Below, piece after piece: positions 1 to 9,127 of a stretch of 64,000 nt of DNA. Both the position numbers and the translations under genes were made by a program. Each line of letters begins with the position of its first letter. Within the stretch, counting starts at the first letter, position 1. Source of the stretch: JACKDX01 sp964640175 (GTDB taxonomy: Bacteria; Myxococcota_A; Polyangia; Polyangiales; GCA-016699535); contig CAZXFW010000004.1 in NCBI GenBank assembly GCA_964640175.1, positions 193,053 through 257,052 of the forward strand. Direction: 5' to 3'. Below the pieces are notes generated by a model that saw only the letters and a program-made list of their open reading frames with translations, was not told where the DNA came from and searched no databases.

Positions 1-1
1 A

Positions 2-1561
2 CTCATTCGTCCTGATTTGCGTGCCGAAACGCATTTACGTAACTGGATGATGCGCGAAGCACGTGCAGCAAACCGCGTGGACCACGCACATATCGTGGAA
101 ATCCATGACGTGGGTGAATCTGAAAACGGCGAATTGTATTTAGTAATGGAGTATTTGGTAGGCACTTCGCTAGCGAGCGAATGCGCCCGAGGCCCCATGC
201 ATGTGCCAAGGGTCATCGATATCATTGAACAAATGTGTGCTGCGTTGGCGCGTGCCCACGATCTCGGGGTGATTCACCGCGACCTTAAAAGCGAAAACAT
301 CATGCTGACGGTGCGTGGTGGACGTAAAGACTTTGTAAAAATCTTGGACTTTGGACTAGCCGCCTTAGCCCATGATCCTCGGCTCGCTCCTAAAGGGGCT
401 GTGTTTGGCACTCCGGAATACATGTCGCCCGAACAAGCACGTGGAGAAGATGCTACAGCACTAAGCGACCTCTATTCATTGGGAGTGCTGTTCTATGAAA
501 TGACCACCGGCAAGCTGCCTTTCCGATCCAACGACCGTGAAACGCTGCTGGAAATGCAGCGCTCTTCAAAGCCAACTCCGCCAAGTGCACTACGCGCCGA
601 TTTACCCAAAGCTGCAGAAGACATCATTTTGCGCCTTTTGGAAAAAGACCCTGCCAAACGCTTTCGTGATGGTCATCATCTGCAAGACGAACTTAAGGCG
701 GTACAGCGTGCACTGCCACCGATGCATTGGGATATCCATCAATCGGAAACGCCCATTGCAGCCCCGCCTCCACCTCCAGCGCCTAGCCCGGGAGTCGTTG
801 AATGGGGAACACGGGCCGCCAACTTTGGACGCCTCTTAGCGCGTGGCTATCCTAACGGTGGCGCTCCACCCGAATTGCAGCAATCCATGACCTCGATGTG
901 GGATCTGGCAGCACGTGCCTCTCGGCTCGAAGGGGAGCTTGCCACCCATTCGCAAAAACTGGATGCCATTGAACGGCGGGGACGAGCCTTACGGGCAGAG
1001 ATTGGTCGAAAGGTCGAGGAGTTAGCCGTCGAAGAATCTCGCGCACTACGCGAAGCCGCAACTGAAAAGAAGCGATTTACGACTGGCCGCGCGAAAGAGG
1101 CCGAGCAGCGCCTTCAAACAGCACTGACACGCGCCGAAGAAGCTGAACGCAATGGCGGCCGTCTTAATATAAGTCTGGTGAGAGCCATTTTTGAAGAAGT
1201 GGGCGCCGCTCAAGCATCCATCGACGCGTTAAAGCTCATGGAGAAAGAGAGTGAAGCACGGGTGAGTGAAAAAGAAACGCTCGCTCGAGATTTACGAAAA
1301 CAAATTGAAGAATTGAGGCAACAGCTCAAGCGTTATAGCGAGTCTCTGGAAAACGACTTGGCCACGGGACGTGAACGGATCGCCGCACGCGTGCGAGAAG
1401 CTCTAGAATACGAAAAAGCATTTAGCAATGCTTCTGCAAAAATGCTTGGCCATCTACGTGATCGCCCCGAATGCCACGAGCTTTTGGAACAAATGGCCCG
1501 TGAAGCCTCCATTATTGTTCTAGATGCCCCGAGCGACCTCCCCTCCTCAAATCGCGCATAA
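2..1561 (+). CDS. Ser/Thr protein kinase with C-terminal coiled coil (5' end outside window)
   Basis: The reading frame is open to the left edge, so the true start and the P-loop lobe lie outside the window. The visible part begins near kinase helix C and has the catalytic loop HRDLKSEN, the DFG motif (DFGLA) and the activation segment GTPEYMSPEQARGE, so it should be an active Hanks-type (PknB-like) kinase. A proline-rich linker at about codons 245-260 leads into a long Glu/Lys/Arg-rich coiled coil of roughly 230 residues to the C-terminus. No transmembrane segment is visible, so it is probably cytoplasmic. Its substrate is unknown; the coiled coil may serve dimerisation or partner binding (inference). 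It ends about 70 bp before the tRNA gene. Confidence 0.9.
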   Translation, partial: LIRPDLRAETHLRNWMMREARAANRVDHAHIVEIHDVGESENGELYLVMEYLVGTSLASECARGPMHVPRVIDIIEQMCAALARAHDLGVIHRDLKSENIMLTVRGGRKDFVKILDFGLAALAHDPRLAPKGAVFGTPEYMSPEQARGEDATALSDLYSLGVLFYEMTTGKLPFRSNDRETLLEMQRSSKPTPPSALRADLPKAAEDIILRLLEKDPAKRFRDGHHLQDELKAVQRALPPMHWDIHQSETPIAAPPPPPAPSPGVVEWGTRAANFGRLLARGYPNGGAPPELQQSMTSMWDLAARASRLEGELATHSQKLDAIERRGRALRAEIGRKVEELAVEESRALREAATEKKRFTTGRAKEAEQRLQTALTRAEEAERNGGRLNISLVRAIFEEVGAAQASIDALKLMEKESEARVSEKETLARDLRKQIEELRQQLKRYSESLENDLATGRERIAARVREALEYEKAFSNASAKMLGHLRDRPECHELLEQMAREASIIVLDAPSDLPSSNRA

Positions 1562-1632
1562 AGGCATTCTTTCACGAACCGCGCGCTTAGGGCTTGCTCA
1601 CGGCGCTGTCCTATAGTACCGACAGGGCCCCT

Positions 1633-1716
1633 GGCCGAGTGGCGGAATTGGCAGACGCGCCGGATTCAAAATCCGGTGCCCGCAAGGGCGTGTCGGTTCA
1701 AGTCCGACCTCGGCTA
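1633..1716 (+). tRNA. tRNA-Leu (anticodon CAA)
   Basis: Folds as a class II tRNA. The 7-bp acceptor GGCCGAG pairs with CTCGGCT (one G-U). The anticodon stem CCGGA/TCCGG encloses the loop TTCAAAA, giving anticodon CAA (codon UUG). A long variable arm and the T-arm GTCGG-TTCAAGT-CCGAC follow, with discriminator A at 1716. The D-arm TGGCGGAATTGGCAGACGCG is typical of bacterial tRNA-Leu. The 3' CCA is not encoded. A TATAGT box at 1613-1618 may be its -10 element. Confidence 0.95.
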
Positions 1717-1859
1717 CTACGTACGTGGCACTAAAGCCAGTCTGCCCCCTTAAATTGGGCACGCAAAGGCTCGTGATAGCCCCACCCTAAGGCAGTAGGT
1801 CCATTCTTCTCACGCAGTCTATTCAATGTTTTGAGCCGTCATGGTATCGTTTTTGACCA

Positions 1860-2555
1860 ATGATTCGACGATATTCTCATTGGACAGTAGGCCTTTTGGT
1901 AGGCATGTGGCTGCCCACGGCCAGCGCAAGCGCTGGCGATGTCAGTGGAAACTTGGAAGTTCCTCCCACGTTACTCACCACCAAACCGCCCAGGGGCTGT
2001 GCAGAGCACAGCTGTTATTGGAACGAGCCCAACGGCGTCTATCCTCCCCGCACATACCGCTCCACCATTGCCCGACATCTTAGTGTCGTTCTGACAAGCC
2101 AACGATCGAAAGCACCTTTCAATCAAGTGCTTTCCTTACAAGGAGGTGGTTTCCTTCCAGGAACATTGGTGGCAGCCAATGGATCAACCCTCACGGTAAG
2201 CAATGCAGATGGCTTTCAGCGATCTCCTTTTGCCAAAGGTCTGAAGGAATTCAATTTTCCAGAAATGCGTACAGGTGATTCGCGTGCGGTCAAACTCCTC
2301 GCGACAGGTCATTGGACCCTAAAAGATACACTTGTTCCTCATGCCGATGGCTATTTGCATGTGGTTACCAATCTCGTCGCCATAGGAACCTTGGGCGAAA
2401 GTGGATCGTTTCTTTTCACAGATATTGAGCCCGGGCGCTACAAGCTCGTCGTTTATTATCATGAGCACATGCTAACTTCGCAGGCCATTGAGGTACCGAG
2501 CAAAGGAAAGCTCAAACTGGACCCCATTTCCTTGCCAACACCTAAACCACGGTAA
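1860..2555 (+). CDS. Secreted protein of unknown function
   Basis: 231 residues with an N-terminal signal peptide (hydrophobic stretch followed by A-S-A-S-A near residue 25), so it is exported to the periplasm or beyond. The mature part is predicted beta-rich. Its C-terminal portion (FTDIEPGRYKLVVYYHEHM) resembles the carboxypeptidase regulatory-like / cupredoxin-like folds of Myxococcota surface proteins. It has one Cys pair near residues 48-52. The stop is 15 bp before the next gene, so the two are probably co-transcribed and may act together at the envelope. No enzyme signature is visible and I cannot assign a function. Confidence 0.75.
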   Translation: MIRRYSHWTVGLLVGMWLPTASASAGDVSGNLEVPPTLLTTKPPRGCAEHSCYWNEPNGVYPPRTYRSTIARHLSVVLTSQRSKAPFNQVLSLQGGGFLPGTLVAANGSTLTVSNADGFQRSPFAKGLKEFNFPEMRTGDSRAVKLLATGHWTLKDTLVPHADGYLHVVTNLVAIGTLGESGSFLFTDIEPGRYKLVVYYHEHMLTSQAIEVPSKGKLKLDPISLPTPKPR

Positions 2556-2570
2556 ATATAAGGTTTTTTC

Positions 2571-4439
2571 ATGTTACTGACCAGGCTCTGGATACTTTTA
2601 CTTGCTGGCACCGCCACCTTTGCTGTCGCCTCTGTCCTGGTCGCAGGCAATATTGTCGACCGTGAACGTGACACTGCGTTAAACGAAATGCTTGCACGCG
2701 ATCGAAGCATCGCCGAGGCGCTTCTTGGAAGCGACGCACGCTTGCGTATCGATAACATCGCGGCGTTCGCGATGAACGAAGAAGTCAAACAGGTACTGTT
2801 GCGTGCAGGAGCACAACACGATCCAGATAGGCTTAAACCACTCAATTCAAGGTTGCTTACACAACTGGAAACACTCAATACCAAACTGGGAGAAATGAAC
2901 GCAGACGTACTGTTTGCGCTTGACCAACATGGCACTATTGTAGCTCAGCTCGGAGTAAATAAAGCGCAGTTCGGATCCAGCTTGGAAACGTTTCCATTGG
3001 TTCAGGCAGCCCTAAGCGGTTGGTTGCGCGACGATGTGTGGGTCTATTCAGGCGCCGTCTATCGCATGGCTGCACGACCCGTCATTCATAATGGAAATTA
3101 CATTGGCGCCATTATTCATGGGAAACAGGTCAACGAAGAACTTGCGCAGCGACTGTCTAAAAAACTAGGAGGCGCAAGTATCGCGTTCTTTTTGGGCAAG
3201 AAAATCATAGCAGCCTATCAACCGGTCGACGTGTCCCATGCACCCACTGAAGCACAACTCCAAACAGTCCTTTCCACGGCTTTAGGCGATCCTAAGCTTC
3301 GTCAAGGGAGTTCCAGTGCCTACATTCCCCTTGATGATACGGGCCGGGCTGTATTTTCATGGATGACAGGCCCTCCTAAATCGCTAGAGGTTGGGTATGC
3401 CATTGGGCGTCCACGCCAAAACCTCGGCTCAGCATCCACAGTGCTGTCTCAAGCCTCAAGTAAAGATACCGAGGCTTTGCCTTATATATGGCTCTTAGGA
3501 TTATTTCTAATGCTTGCGGCACTCGGCATGCTGTTTATTTGGTTAGAGCGAGACCGCGCGATGCGACGTTTCGAACAAGCCGTGGACGCCTTCGCAAAAA
3601 AGCAGACTGAACGACTTTCACCCATAGAGTTCAGCGGAGCTTTTCGACGCATTATCGAAGCATTCAATCAAGGTATGGAACACGTCGTTGAAAAAAAGCG
3701 AGGGCCCAAGCGCAAAGAAAATCTGGACGAAATTCTCGGTCCGTCGCTAGAGTCTCCAAGTGGCATAGGGTTTTTCGACTTCCCTAAGGAAGAACTGACA
3801 GCGCCTGTGGTCTCCACTCCGAATAGTCATAGGCTTCCTGCCGCTCAGCCCATCCACATTGCGCCTGTCGCTCCCGTGGCCCAGGCTCCTAGTGCCACCA
3901 AGCCCAAGGCACCTCCCCCACCACCTCCTCCGCCCCCTGGACGTCTTAAAGCACCCACCATGGATTCGCAAACAACCGCGGAGCACCTTTCTAAAGAACC
4001 CCGTCGTTCGTCACAAAGCGAAGCCCCTACAGAAGCAAAATCTGCAGAAGAAGTGGCTCGGCTTTCATTAGCAGGCACACAGTTTTCACGTATGGACGAT
4101 GACTTCGCTGTCATTTCAGAGGTTTCTTCCTCGATCGGCATGGAACGACGATCGAACCCTTCTTCGCGTGCACCGCACGCTGTGATCAAGGGCCCCTCAC
4201 CCAAAGACAAATCCTCAAGCGAATCGCAAGGTACAGACTATCAAAGCCTCTATCGTGAGTTCATCACTATAAAAAAGAAGTGTGGTGAACCCACAGCAGG
4301 CTTCACATATGAAAAATTTCTCGCTGCAGTCAATAAAAACCGCGAGCAAATCATCAAGCGTCATAACGCCAAAGATGTGAGATTCTCTGTGTACGAGAAA
4401 AACGGCAAAGCGGCCCTCAAAGCCAAACCACTTCGCTAA
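2571..4439 (+). CDS. MXAN_5187-like membrane sensor protein
   Basis: 622 residues. An N-terminal transmembrane helix (about 5-27) is followed by a periplasmic part of about 275 residues that resembles a double-Cache/dCACHE-type sensor, then a second helix at about 304-324. The cytoplasmic part is mostly low-complexity linker with a poly-proline run near residue 445. The last 60 residues (from DYQSLYREF, with KKCGEPT and YEKF) match what I recall as the MXAN_5187 C-terminal domain of myxobacteria. No kinase, cyclase or methyl-accepting domain is seen, so the output mechanism is unknown. It follows the secreted protein by 15 bp and ends before a strong hairpin terminator. Confidence 0.75.
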   Translation: MLLTRLWILLLAGTATFAVASVLVAGNIVDRERDTALNEMLARDRSIAEALLGSDARLRIDNIAAFAMNEEVKQVLLRAGAQHDPDRLKPLNSRLLTQLETLNTKLGEMNADVLFALDQHGTIVAQLGVNKAQFGSSLETFPLVQAALSGWLRDDVWVYSGAVYRMAARPVIHNGNYIGAIIHGKQVNEELAQRLSKKLGGASIAFFLGKKIIAAYQPVDVSHAPTEAQLQTVLSTALGDPKLRQGSSSAYIPLDDTGRAVFSWMTGPPKSLEVGYAIGRPRQNLGSASTVLSQASSKDTEALPYIWLLGLFLMLAALGMLFIWLERDRAMRRFEQAVDAFAKKQTERLSPIEFSGAFRRIIEAFNQGMEHVVEKKRGPKRKENLDEILGPSLESPSGIGFFDFPKEELTAPVVSTPNSHRLPAAQPIHIAPVAPVAQAPSATKPKAPPPPPPPPPGRLKAPTMDSQTTAEHLSKEPRRSSQSEAPTEAKSAEEVARLSLAGTQFSRMDDDFAVISEVSSSIGMERRSNPSSRAPHAVIKGPSPKDKSSSESQGTDYQSLYREFITIKKKCGEPTAGFTYEKFLAAVNKNREQIIKRHNAKDVRFSVYEKNGKAALKAKPLR

Positions 4440-4456
4440 CCAACCCCATTAAAAGC

Positions 4457-4496
4457 GAAGAGCCCGTTTATGGCGGGCTCTTCTATGGCTTTTTCC
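4457..4496. terminator. Bidirectional rho-independent terminator
   Basis: A perfect 10-bp stem, GAAGAGCCCG (4457-4466) with CGGGCTCTTC (4474-4483), has a 7-nt loop. T-runs lie on both sides: TTTTT at about 4490-4494 on the plus strand and GCTTTT on the minus strand. It can end the MXAN_5187-like transcript and, from the other side, the 6S RNA transcript. Confidence 0.85.
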
Positions 4497-4676
4497 GTCC
4501 TGGCCGTGGATCCGAGGTGAACCCCTAGCTTCGCTAGGTGGGCACGTTTATCGTTCACTTTAGGCTTCCCGGTGAAGTTTGCCGGGCTTGCACACCGTTC
4601 CCGAGAACGTTCCCTGGTTCGTTATCGTAAGGGATTCAATCTCAGTTGCATCACGTTTCCTGACAGATCAACCACA
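4497..4676 (-). ncRNA. ssrS: 6S RNA candidate
   Basis: About 180 nt of non-coding sequence read on the minus strand, the usual length of 6S RNA, which binds sigma-70 RNA polymerase as a promoter mimic. Visible elements on the minus strand are an apical hairpin (CCCGG 4586-4582 with CCGGG 4572-4568) followed directly by AAGCCTAAA, as in the E. coli 6S apical region (CCGAG then AAGCCTTAAA). Next comes ACGTGCCC and a second hairpin CCTAGC-GAA-GCTAGG followed by GGTTCACC, matching the position of the 3' hairpin and GGTTCAA of E. coli 6S. A promoter lies just upstream and a terminator just downstream. The closing stem is only weakly supported by eye, and the ends are estimates. Confidence 0.7.
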
Positions 4677-4681
4677 CACGA

Positions 4682-4710
4682 ATTGTATAGAAGCACTCCC
4701 TCATGTGCAA
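4682..4710 (-). promoter_or_regulatory. Sigma-70-like promoter of the 6S RNA candidate
   Basis: On the minus strand TTGCAC (4710-4705) is separated by exactly 17 nt from TACAAT (4687-4682). Transcription would start near 4675 and give a 6S-sized RNA ending at the 4457-4483 hairpin. Confidence 0.55.
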
Positions 4711-4726
4711 GCAACAGGCTAACCTT

Positions 4727-5278
4727 TCACTTTTTTGTAGACCAAGGAATATCTTGGCAGCCTGCTGTTTTATTTAAAAAGCGCGCAAATACAAACAACC
4801 AATCACTTAAACGATTAACATATACAATCACTTCGTTACGTACTGTCTCTTGTTGCGCAAGTTCTACTATTAAGCGCTCTGCGCGACGGCATACGGCACG
4901 TGCATGATGCACACAAGCCGCGGCTTTACTTCCTCCTGGAAGGATGAATTGTTTCAAGGGCTCAAGCGCTTGCTGCCAAGCGTCAATTTGATGCTCAAGC
5001 ACTAAAATCTCATCATGCCCAAGCAATTGAAAATTGAGTTTGGAAGACTTTTCAGGGACGGTCGCAACTTCTGCCCCCAGACAAAACAACTGATGTTGGA
5101 TAGCTTCTATCGTGTTTTTTTGTGTTAACTCACCAAGTTCACTATGGGCTATGCCCATGACACAATTAAGCTCATCCAACGTACCATAAGCCTCTACTCG
5201 CAAAGATGCTTTAGAAACTCGTTTCCCCCCGAATAACCCCGTTTCGCCTTGATCACCCGTTTTGGTGTAAATTTTCAT
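4727..5278 (-). CDS. Cob(I)alamin adenosyltransferase, PduO type
   Basis: 183 residues from the chosen start. It transfers the adenosyl group of ATP to cob(I)alamin to make coenzyme B12 in the cytosol. The N-terminus KIYTKTGDQGETGLFGG is the PduO-type ATP-binding motif, and the C-terminal half carries the conserved pattern FILPGG, HHARAVCRRAER and VNRLSDWLFVFAR. An upstream in-frame start at 5314 is possible, but ATG 5278 fits the family N-terminus, has GAGGG about 8 nt upstream, and forms an ATGA overlap with the fmt stop, so translation is probably coupled. It is the last gene of the minus-strand run. The pairing with fmt rather than cobalamin genes is odd. Confidence 0.93.
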   Translation of the reverse strand: MKIYTKTGDQGETGLFGGKRVSKASLRVEAYGTLDELNCVMGIAHSELGELTQKNTIEAIQHQLFCLGAEVATVPEKSSKLNFQLLGHDEILVLEHQIDAWQQALEPLKQFILPGGSKAAACVHHARAVCRRAERLIVELAQQETVRNEVIVYVNRLSDWLFVFARFLNKTAGCQDIPWSTKK

Positions 5279-6222
5279 ACAGGACCCTCTTTTAACTGTT
5301 GTTGCGGCTGCCATCGATGGCCAGCTACAAATGCTGTAGCTTTCACTCGACTTTTGCCTTCCATCTGCAACTCATCTAACGACAGTATACCTGATCCACA
5401 GGCCACTTCGATCCCGCGAGAATCTGCTTGCAACACTATGCCAGGAGCACTCCCAGAAGGAGTTTCACTTACCACGTGTGAACAATGTACCTTAATGCGT
5501 CTATTGCCCCAATAAGTGTACGCACTCGGCCAAGGTGACATGGCACGGATTTGGTTATGAATCTCAGATGCTGTTCTAGACCATTGGATATTGCCGTGCG
5601 CCTTGTCGATTAGGGGAGCCATAGTCACTCCGCGTTCATTCTGTGGAACAGGCACAATGTCCCCTTGTACATAACGCCAAAGGTCCCGTTTAAGAATCTC
5701 TCCCCCTAGTTGCGACAAACGCTCTAAAAGCGCTTTAGCGTTCTCAAAAGCATCAATCGGAGTTTCGATTTGTGAAAGGATAGGCCCGGTGTCCATGCCT
5801 TCGTCCATACGCATTAATGTCACACCCGTATGTGTGTCACCGTAATAGATAGCCCACTGCACTGGAGCTGCACCTCTCCACCTCGGCAAAAGTGAAGCAT
5901 GTACGTTGATACAGCCATAACGTGGCAGCTCCAATATGGAACGCGGAAGGATCTTACCGTACGCCACCACCACGATGAGATCCAGCTTCAGCGATTCAAG
6001 CCAACGCACAGTCTCGCTGTCCCGCAACGATGTGGGTTGATAAACGGCAAGCCCCAACTGTTGAGCACAAGCTTTTGTTGGGGTTGGTTGTACTTTCAAC
6101 CCTCTTCCAGAGGGCTTATCAGGCTGAGAAATAACAGCCTGAATCTCTACCATATCGTGAAGTGCCGTAAGCGTTGGAACAGCAAATCCGGGGGTACCCA
6201 TGAACGCCGCACGCAAGGTCAC
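5275..6222 (-). CDS. fmt: Methionyl-tRNA formyltransferase
   Basis: 315 residues, the usual length. It formylates initiator Met-tRNA using 10-formyl-tetrahydrofolate. Visible signatures are the N-terminal FMGTPGFAVPTL, the 10-formyl-THF-binding loop with INVHASLLPRWRGAAPVQWAI (Asn/His catalytic region), DTGVTLMRMDEGMDTG, and the C-terminal OB-like domain. The start is GTG at 6222; an internal ATG at 6201 would cut into the nucleotide-binding-like fold. It lies 12 bp behind def, the enzyme that later removes the formyl group, the classic def-fmt pair. Confidence 0.96.
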   Translation of the reverse strand: MTLRAAFMGTPGFAVPTLTALHDMVEIQAVISQPDKPSGRGLKVQPTPTKACAQQLGLAVYQPTSLRDSETVRWLESLKLDLIVVVAYGKILPRSILELPRYGCINVHASLLPRWRGAAPVQWAIYYGDTHTGVTLMRMDEGMDTGPILSQIETPIDAFENAKALLERLSQLGGEILKRDLWRYVQGDIVPVPQNERGVTMAPLIDKAHGNIQWSRTASEIHNQIRAMSPWPSAYTYWGNRRIKVHCSHVVSETPSGSAPGIVLQADSRGIEVACGSGILSLDELQMEGKSRVKATAFVAGHRWQPQQQLKEGPV

Positions 6223-6234
6223 CCTAGTCGCTCA

Positions 6235-6756
6235 CTACACCGCAACGGCCACATTGGCCGCACGTTTTGCCATTGTTCGGTGCAATAGCCGTCGTCTCAA
6301 GGGGCTTAAATGATCTATCATGAGTTTCCCTTGAAGATGATCGTTTTCGTGCTGGATCGCAATGCTTAATAAGCCTTCCGCCTCCAGCTCAAACCATTTC
6401 CCTTCAGCGTCTTGTGCACGCACTCGCACGCGCTCAGAACGACCGATAAACTCCCGTGCACCCGGAAAAGACAGACAGCCTTCTTCAAAATCGATCTCAC
6501 CGTGACGTTCTATAATCTGTGGATTGATAAACACTTGAAGGTGACTCGGCTCAGACTCCGCAATCGATACGTCTACAATAAAAAGCTGGAGTGAGACACC
6601 AATCTGTGGAGCAGCAAGTCCAACGCCAGGTGCAGCATACATAGTCTCAGCCATATCCGAAATGAGCGCACGTAACCGGTCGTCAAACTGCTCAACAGGC
6701 TTACCTGCAATGCGCAGTCGCTTATCAGGATATTGAAGTATGCTATGAACCGTCAT
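6235..6756 (-). CDS. def: Peptide deformylase
   Basis: 173 residues. A metalloenzyme that removes the N-formyl group from nascent proteins. All three family motifs are present: GVGLAAPQIG, EGCLSFPG (metal Cys) and QHENDHLQG (the HExxH metal site). The frame can be read upstream to a TTG at 6798, but ATG 6756 (MTVHSILQYPDKRLR) matches the family N-terminus and was chosen. No strong Shine-Dalgarno is visible. It is separated from priA by 78 bp and from fmt by 12 bp. Confidence 0.96.
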   Translation of the reverse strand: MTVHSILQYPDKRLRIAGKPVEQFDDRLRALISDMAETMYAAPGVGLAAPQIGVSLQLFIVDVSIAESEPSHLQVFINPQIIERHGEIDFEEGCLSFPGAREFIGRSERVRVRAQDAEGKWFELEAEGLLSIAIQHENDHLQGKLMIDHLSPLRRRLLHRTMAKRAANVAVAV

Positions 6757-6834
6757 TATCTTAATTGTTAACACTGGCTCGGTCTTCGCGCAAGCCAATC
6801 GCCTAATCCAACGGATTATGTGCCTTAAAACCGT

Positions 6835-9123
6835 TCACAACATGGAAATAGGGTCAATATCAATGGAAGCCCGCGCGGCCCCTACACCCCTAGATATCTG
6901 CTCGATCAGATGCATGGTAGCATGTCGAAGAGAAACACGTTCTCGAGATCTCAACAGCAATCGATATCGATACCTGCCTCTTAGCCGTTCGAGTGGCGCT
7001 GGCGCTGGACCGAGTACATGAACATCCAACTGACGAGCTTCGGTATATTGTTTCACTGCGTTAGCCAGCTGGCGTGATACTCGACGAGCTACAGCATCAT
7101 GCCCCGCATCAATCCGAACCGCAGCAAGACGATAAAAGGGCGGATAACCGACCATCTGACGGGCTTGGGTTTCATGTGCATAAAACCCTTCATAATCATG
7201 CCGGCACGCAAGCCGAACCGCCGGATGGTTGATCTGGTAGCTTTGAATGATAACTTTGCCTGGTTTACCGCCACGACCCGCCCGCCCCGCAACCTGAGCC
7301 AGTAACTGAAAGGTTCGTTCAGAAGAGCGAAAATCAGGAAAGACTAAAGACTGATCTGCCAATACCACACCCACTAACGTCACGCCTGGCAGATCATGCC
7401 CCTTAGTGACCATTTGCGTGCCTACTAAAATGTCGATGGTACCCGCATGCATGCGATCCAACACAGACTCAACACCTTCATGATCAACGGTGTCTCGATC
7501 TAAACGCGCGACACGCGCTTGAGGAAACGCTTGTTGCAACACTTCCTCGATACGTTGAGTGCCTGCACCCACCGCTGTCAGGCCGTATTCTCCACAGGCG
7601 CCACATTGTTCATTTGCAGCACGGGAAAAATCGCAATAATGGCAGCGTACGTTTTGAGCATGTCGATGATTGGTTAAGGCTACACTACATGCTGGACAAT
7701 GCTGGACTTCTCCACAAGCAGTACATCGCAAACTCGAAAATCCTCTCCGATTAAGAAACAAAATGGACTGTGATTTCTCCTTCAGACACCTTTCAAGCGC
7801 TCGATGCAACGGAGCCGTAATCAAAGGATGGCCTGTTGGACCAGGACCATGTTTACTCAGATCAATCAGCTCAACTTCTGGAAGAGCATGCGCGGTTGCT
7901 CTTTCTTTAAGCTCTAACAACTGCAACCGATCAGTTTTCGCCAAATGGTATGTCTCAAGGGACGGAGTGGCACTTCCCAAGACACATATGGCTTTGGCCC
8001 GATGGGCTCTCAGCAATGCCATATCTCTGGCATGATACCGAAACCCTTCTTCTTGTTTAAACGAGTGGTCGTGCTCTTCATCCACAATAATGACGCCTAA
8101 ATTGTCAATAGGTGCAAACAATGCAGATCTTGCTCCGATTGCAAGCTTCAGCTCACCACGCCTTAAACGCCGCCATGTGTCATAGCGTTCTCTTTCTCTA
8201 AGTCCACTGTGCAGTACGGCTATCGCATCACCAAACCGTGCACGAAACCGCGCGACTAACTGGGGCGTCAATGCGATTTCTGGAACAAGCACAATAGCAC
8301 CCTGCGAATGTTCCTGAGCAGCAGCAATCGCACCCATGTATACTTCAGTTTTTCCAGACCCTGTGACGCCATGCAATAGGTAACCACCACCGCGTCCAGA
8401 ACGGATAGCGTCTACCATGACATCTACTGCGGCACGCTGATCGTTGTGTAGCGTGAACTCCGGATATGAGGGAACACTCTTTCCAAAAAACGGATCGGCC
8501 AAAACCTCACATATCTCTATGCGCACAAAGCCTTTGTCTTCAAGGCTCCGTACCTCAGCCTGAGACAGCGCGATATGTTGCCTAAGCGCCTCTAACGTGA
8601 TTTCCCCTGCATGGTCTATCAACTCAAGAATTTTGCGTTGTTTGATCCCAAGCCGAACACCTGTTGGCGACTTAAACGTCGGGAATAGCTTCAATGTCGA
8701 GCGGATGGCCATCTTGGCTCCGGGAATTTCCTCTCCTTCCCCTAGAAATCCTTGCTGTTTGAGCCTTGTGTGCGCACTTCTCGGCAACGCTGGTGCAGCC
8801 GCACGAAGCACTTCCCCCAAGGGATACATATAGTAATCCGCTGCGCTTCTTAAAAAACCCAAAAGCTCTTCTGGAAAAACAGGATCTGGATCGAGAATGG
8901 CCGCAATGGACTTGCAATGCCATTGACTGCCCCCTGGATCTTTCGCAGGGCCAATGACAAAGCCGGCCAACTTTCTTCGCCCAAACGGCACAGCCACACG
9001 AATGCCCGGACATATTTTTTCACGCAACTCACTAGGTGCCGCATAGGTAAAACTCTGGCGCAATGGCACAGGAACGGCCACATCCACAAATATTCTTGAG
9101 GCATCTTTTGCACCAGATTCCAT
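6835..9123 (-). CDS. priA: Primosomal protein N' (replication restart helicase PriA)
   Basis: 762 residues. It remodels stalled forks and reloads the replisome. An N-terminal DNA-binding domain is followed by a superfamily 2 helicase core with Walker A GVTGSGKTEVYM, Walker B DEEHDHSFKQ and VLGSATPS. A Zn-binding region contains eight Cys in CxxC pairs (CTAC, CPAC, CHYC, CGAC), and the helicase C-lobe carries VAGRAGRG. Its start is 4 bp after the stop of the FlhB-like gene, implying co-transcription. Length and motifs are all normal. Confidence 0.97.
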   Translation of the reverse strand: MESGAKDASRIFVDVAVPVPLRQSFTYAAPSELREKICPGIRVAVPFGRRKLAGFVIGPAKDPGGSQWHCKSIAAILDPDPVFPEELLGFLRSAADYYMYPLGEVLRAAAPALPRSAHTRLKQQGFLGEGEEIPGAKMAIRSTLKLFPTFKSPTGVRLGIKQRKILELIDHAGEITLEALRQHIALSQAEVRSLEDKGFVRIEICEVLADPFFGKSVPSYPEFTLHNDQRAAVDVMVDAIRSGRGGGYLLHGVTGSGKTEVYMGAIAAAQEHSQGAIVLVPEIALTPQLVARFRARFGDAIAVLHSGLRERERYDTWRRLRRGELKLAIGARSALFAPIDNLGVIIVDEEHDHSFKQEEGFRYHARDMALLRAHRAKAICVLGSATPSLETYHLAKTDRLQLLELKERATAHALPEVELIDLSKHGPGPTGHPLITAPLHRALERCLKEKSQSILFLNRRGFSSLRCTACGEVQHCPACSVALTNHRHAQNVRCHYCDFSRAANEQCGACGEYGLTAVGAGTQRIEEVLQQAFPQARVARLDRDTVDHEGVESVLDRMHAGTIDILVGTQMVTKGHDLPGVTLVGVVLADQSLVFPDFRSSERTFQLLAQVAGRAGRGGKPGKVIIQSYQINHPAVRLACRHDYEGFYAHETQARQMVGYPPFYRLAAVRIDAGHDAVARRVSRQLANAVKQYTEARQLDVHVLGPAPAPLERLRGRYRYRLLLRSRERVSLRHATMHLIEQISRGVGAARASIDIDPISML

Positions 9124-9127
9124 AGGT

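Noticed and set aside
3747..4210. Long glycine/arginine-rich open frames on the minus strand
   Set aside because: They are antisense to the proline-rich linker of the MXAN_5187-like gene; composition comes from the GC-rich Pro codons.
4572..4907. Plus-strand frame of 111 codons
   Set aside because: It covers the antisense of the 6S RNA candidate and the adenosyltransferase; no protein-like pattern.
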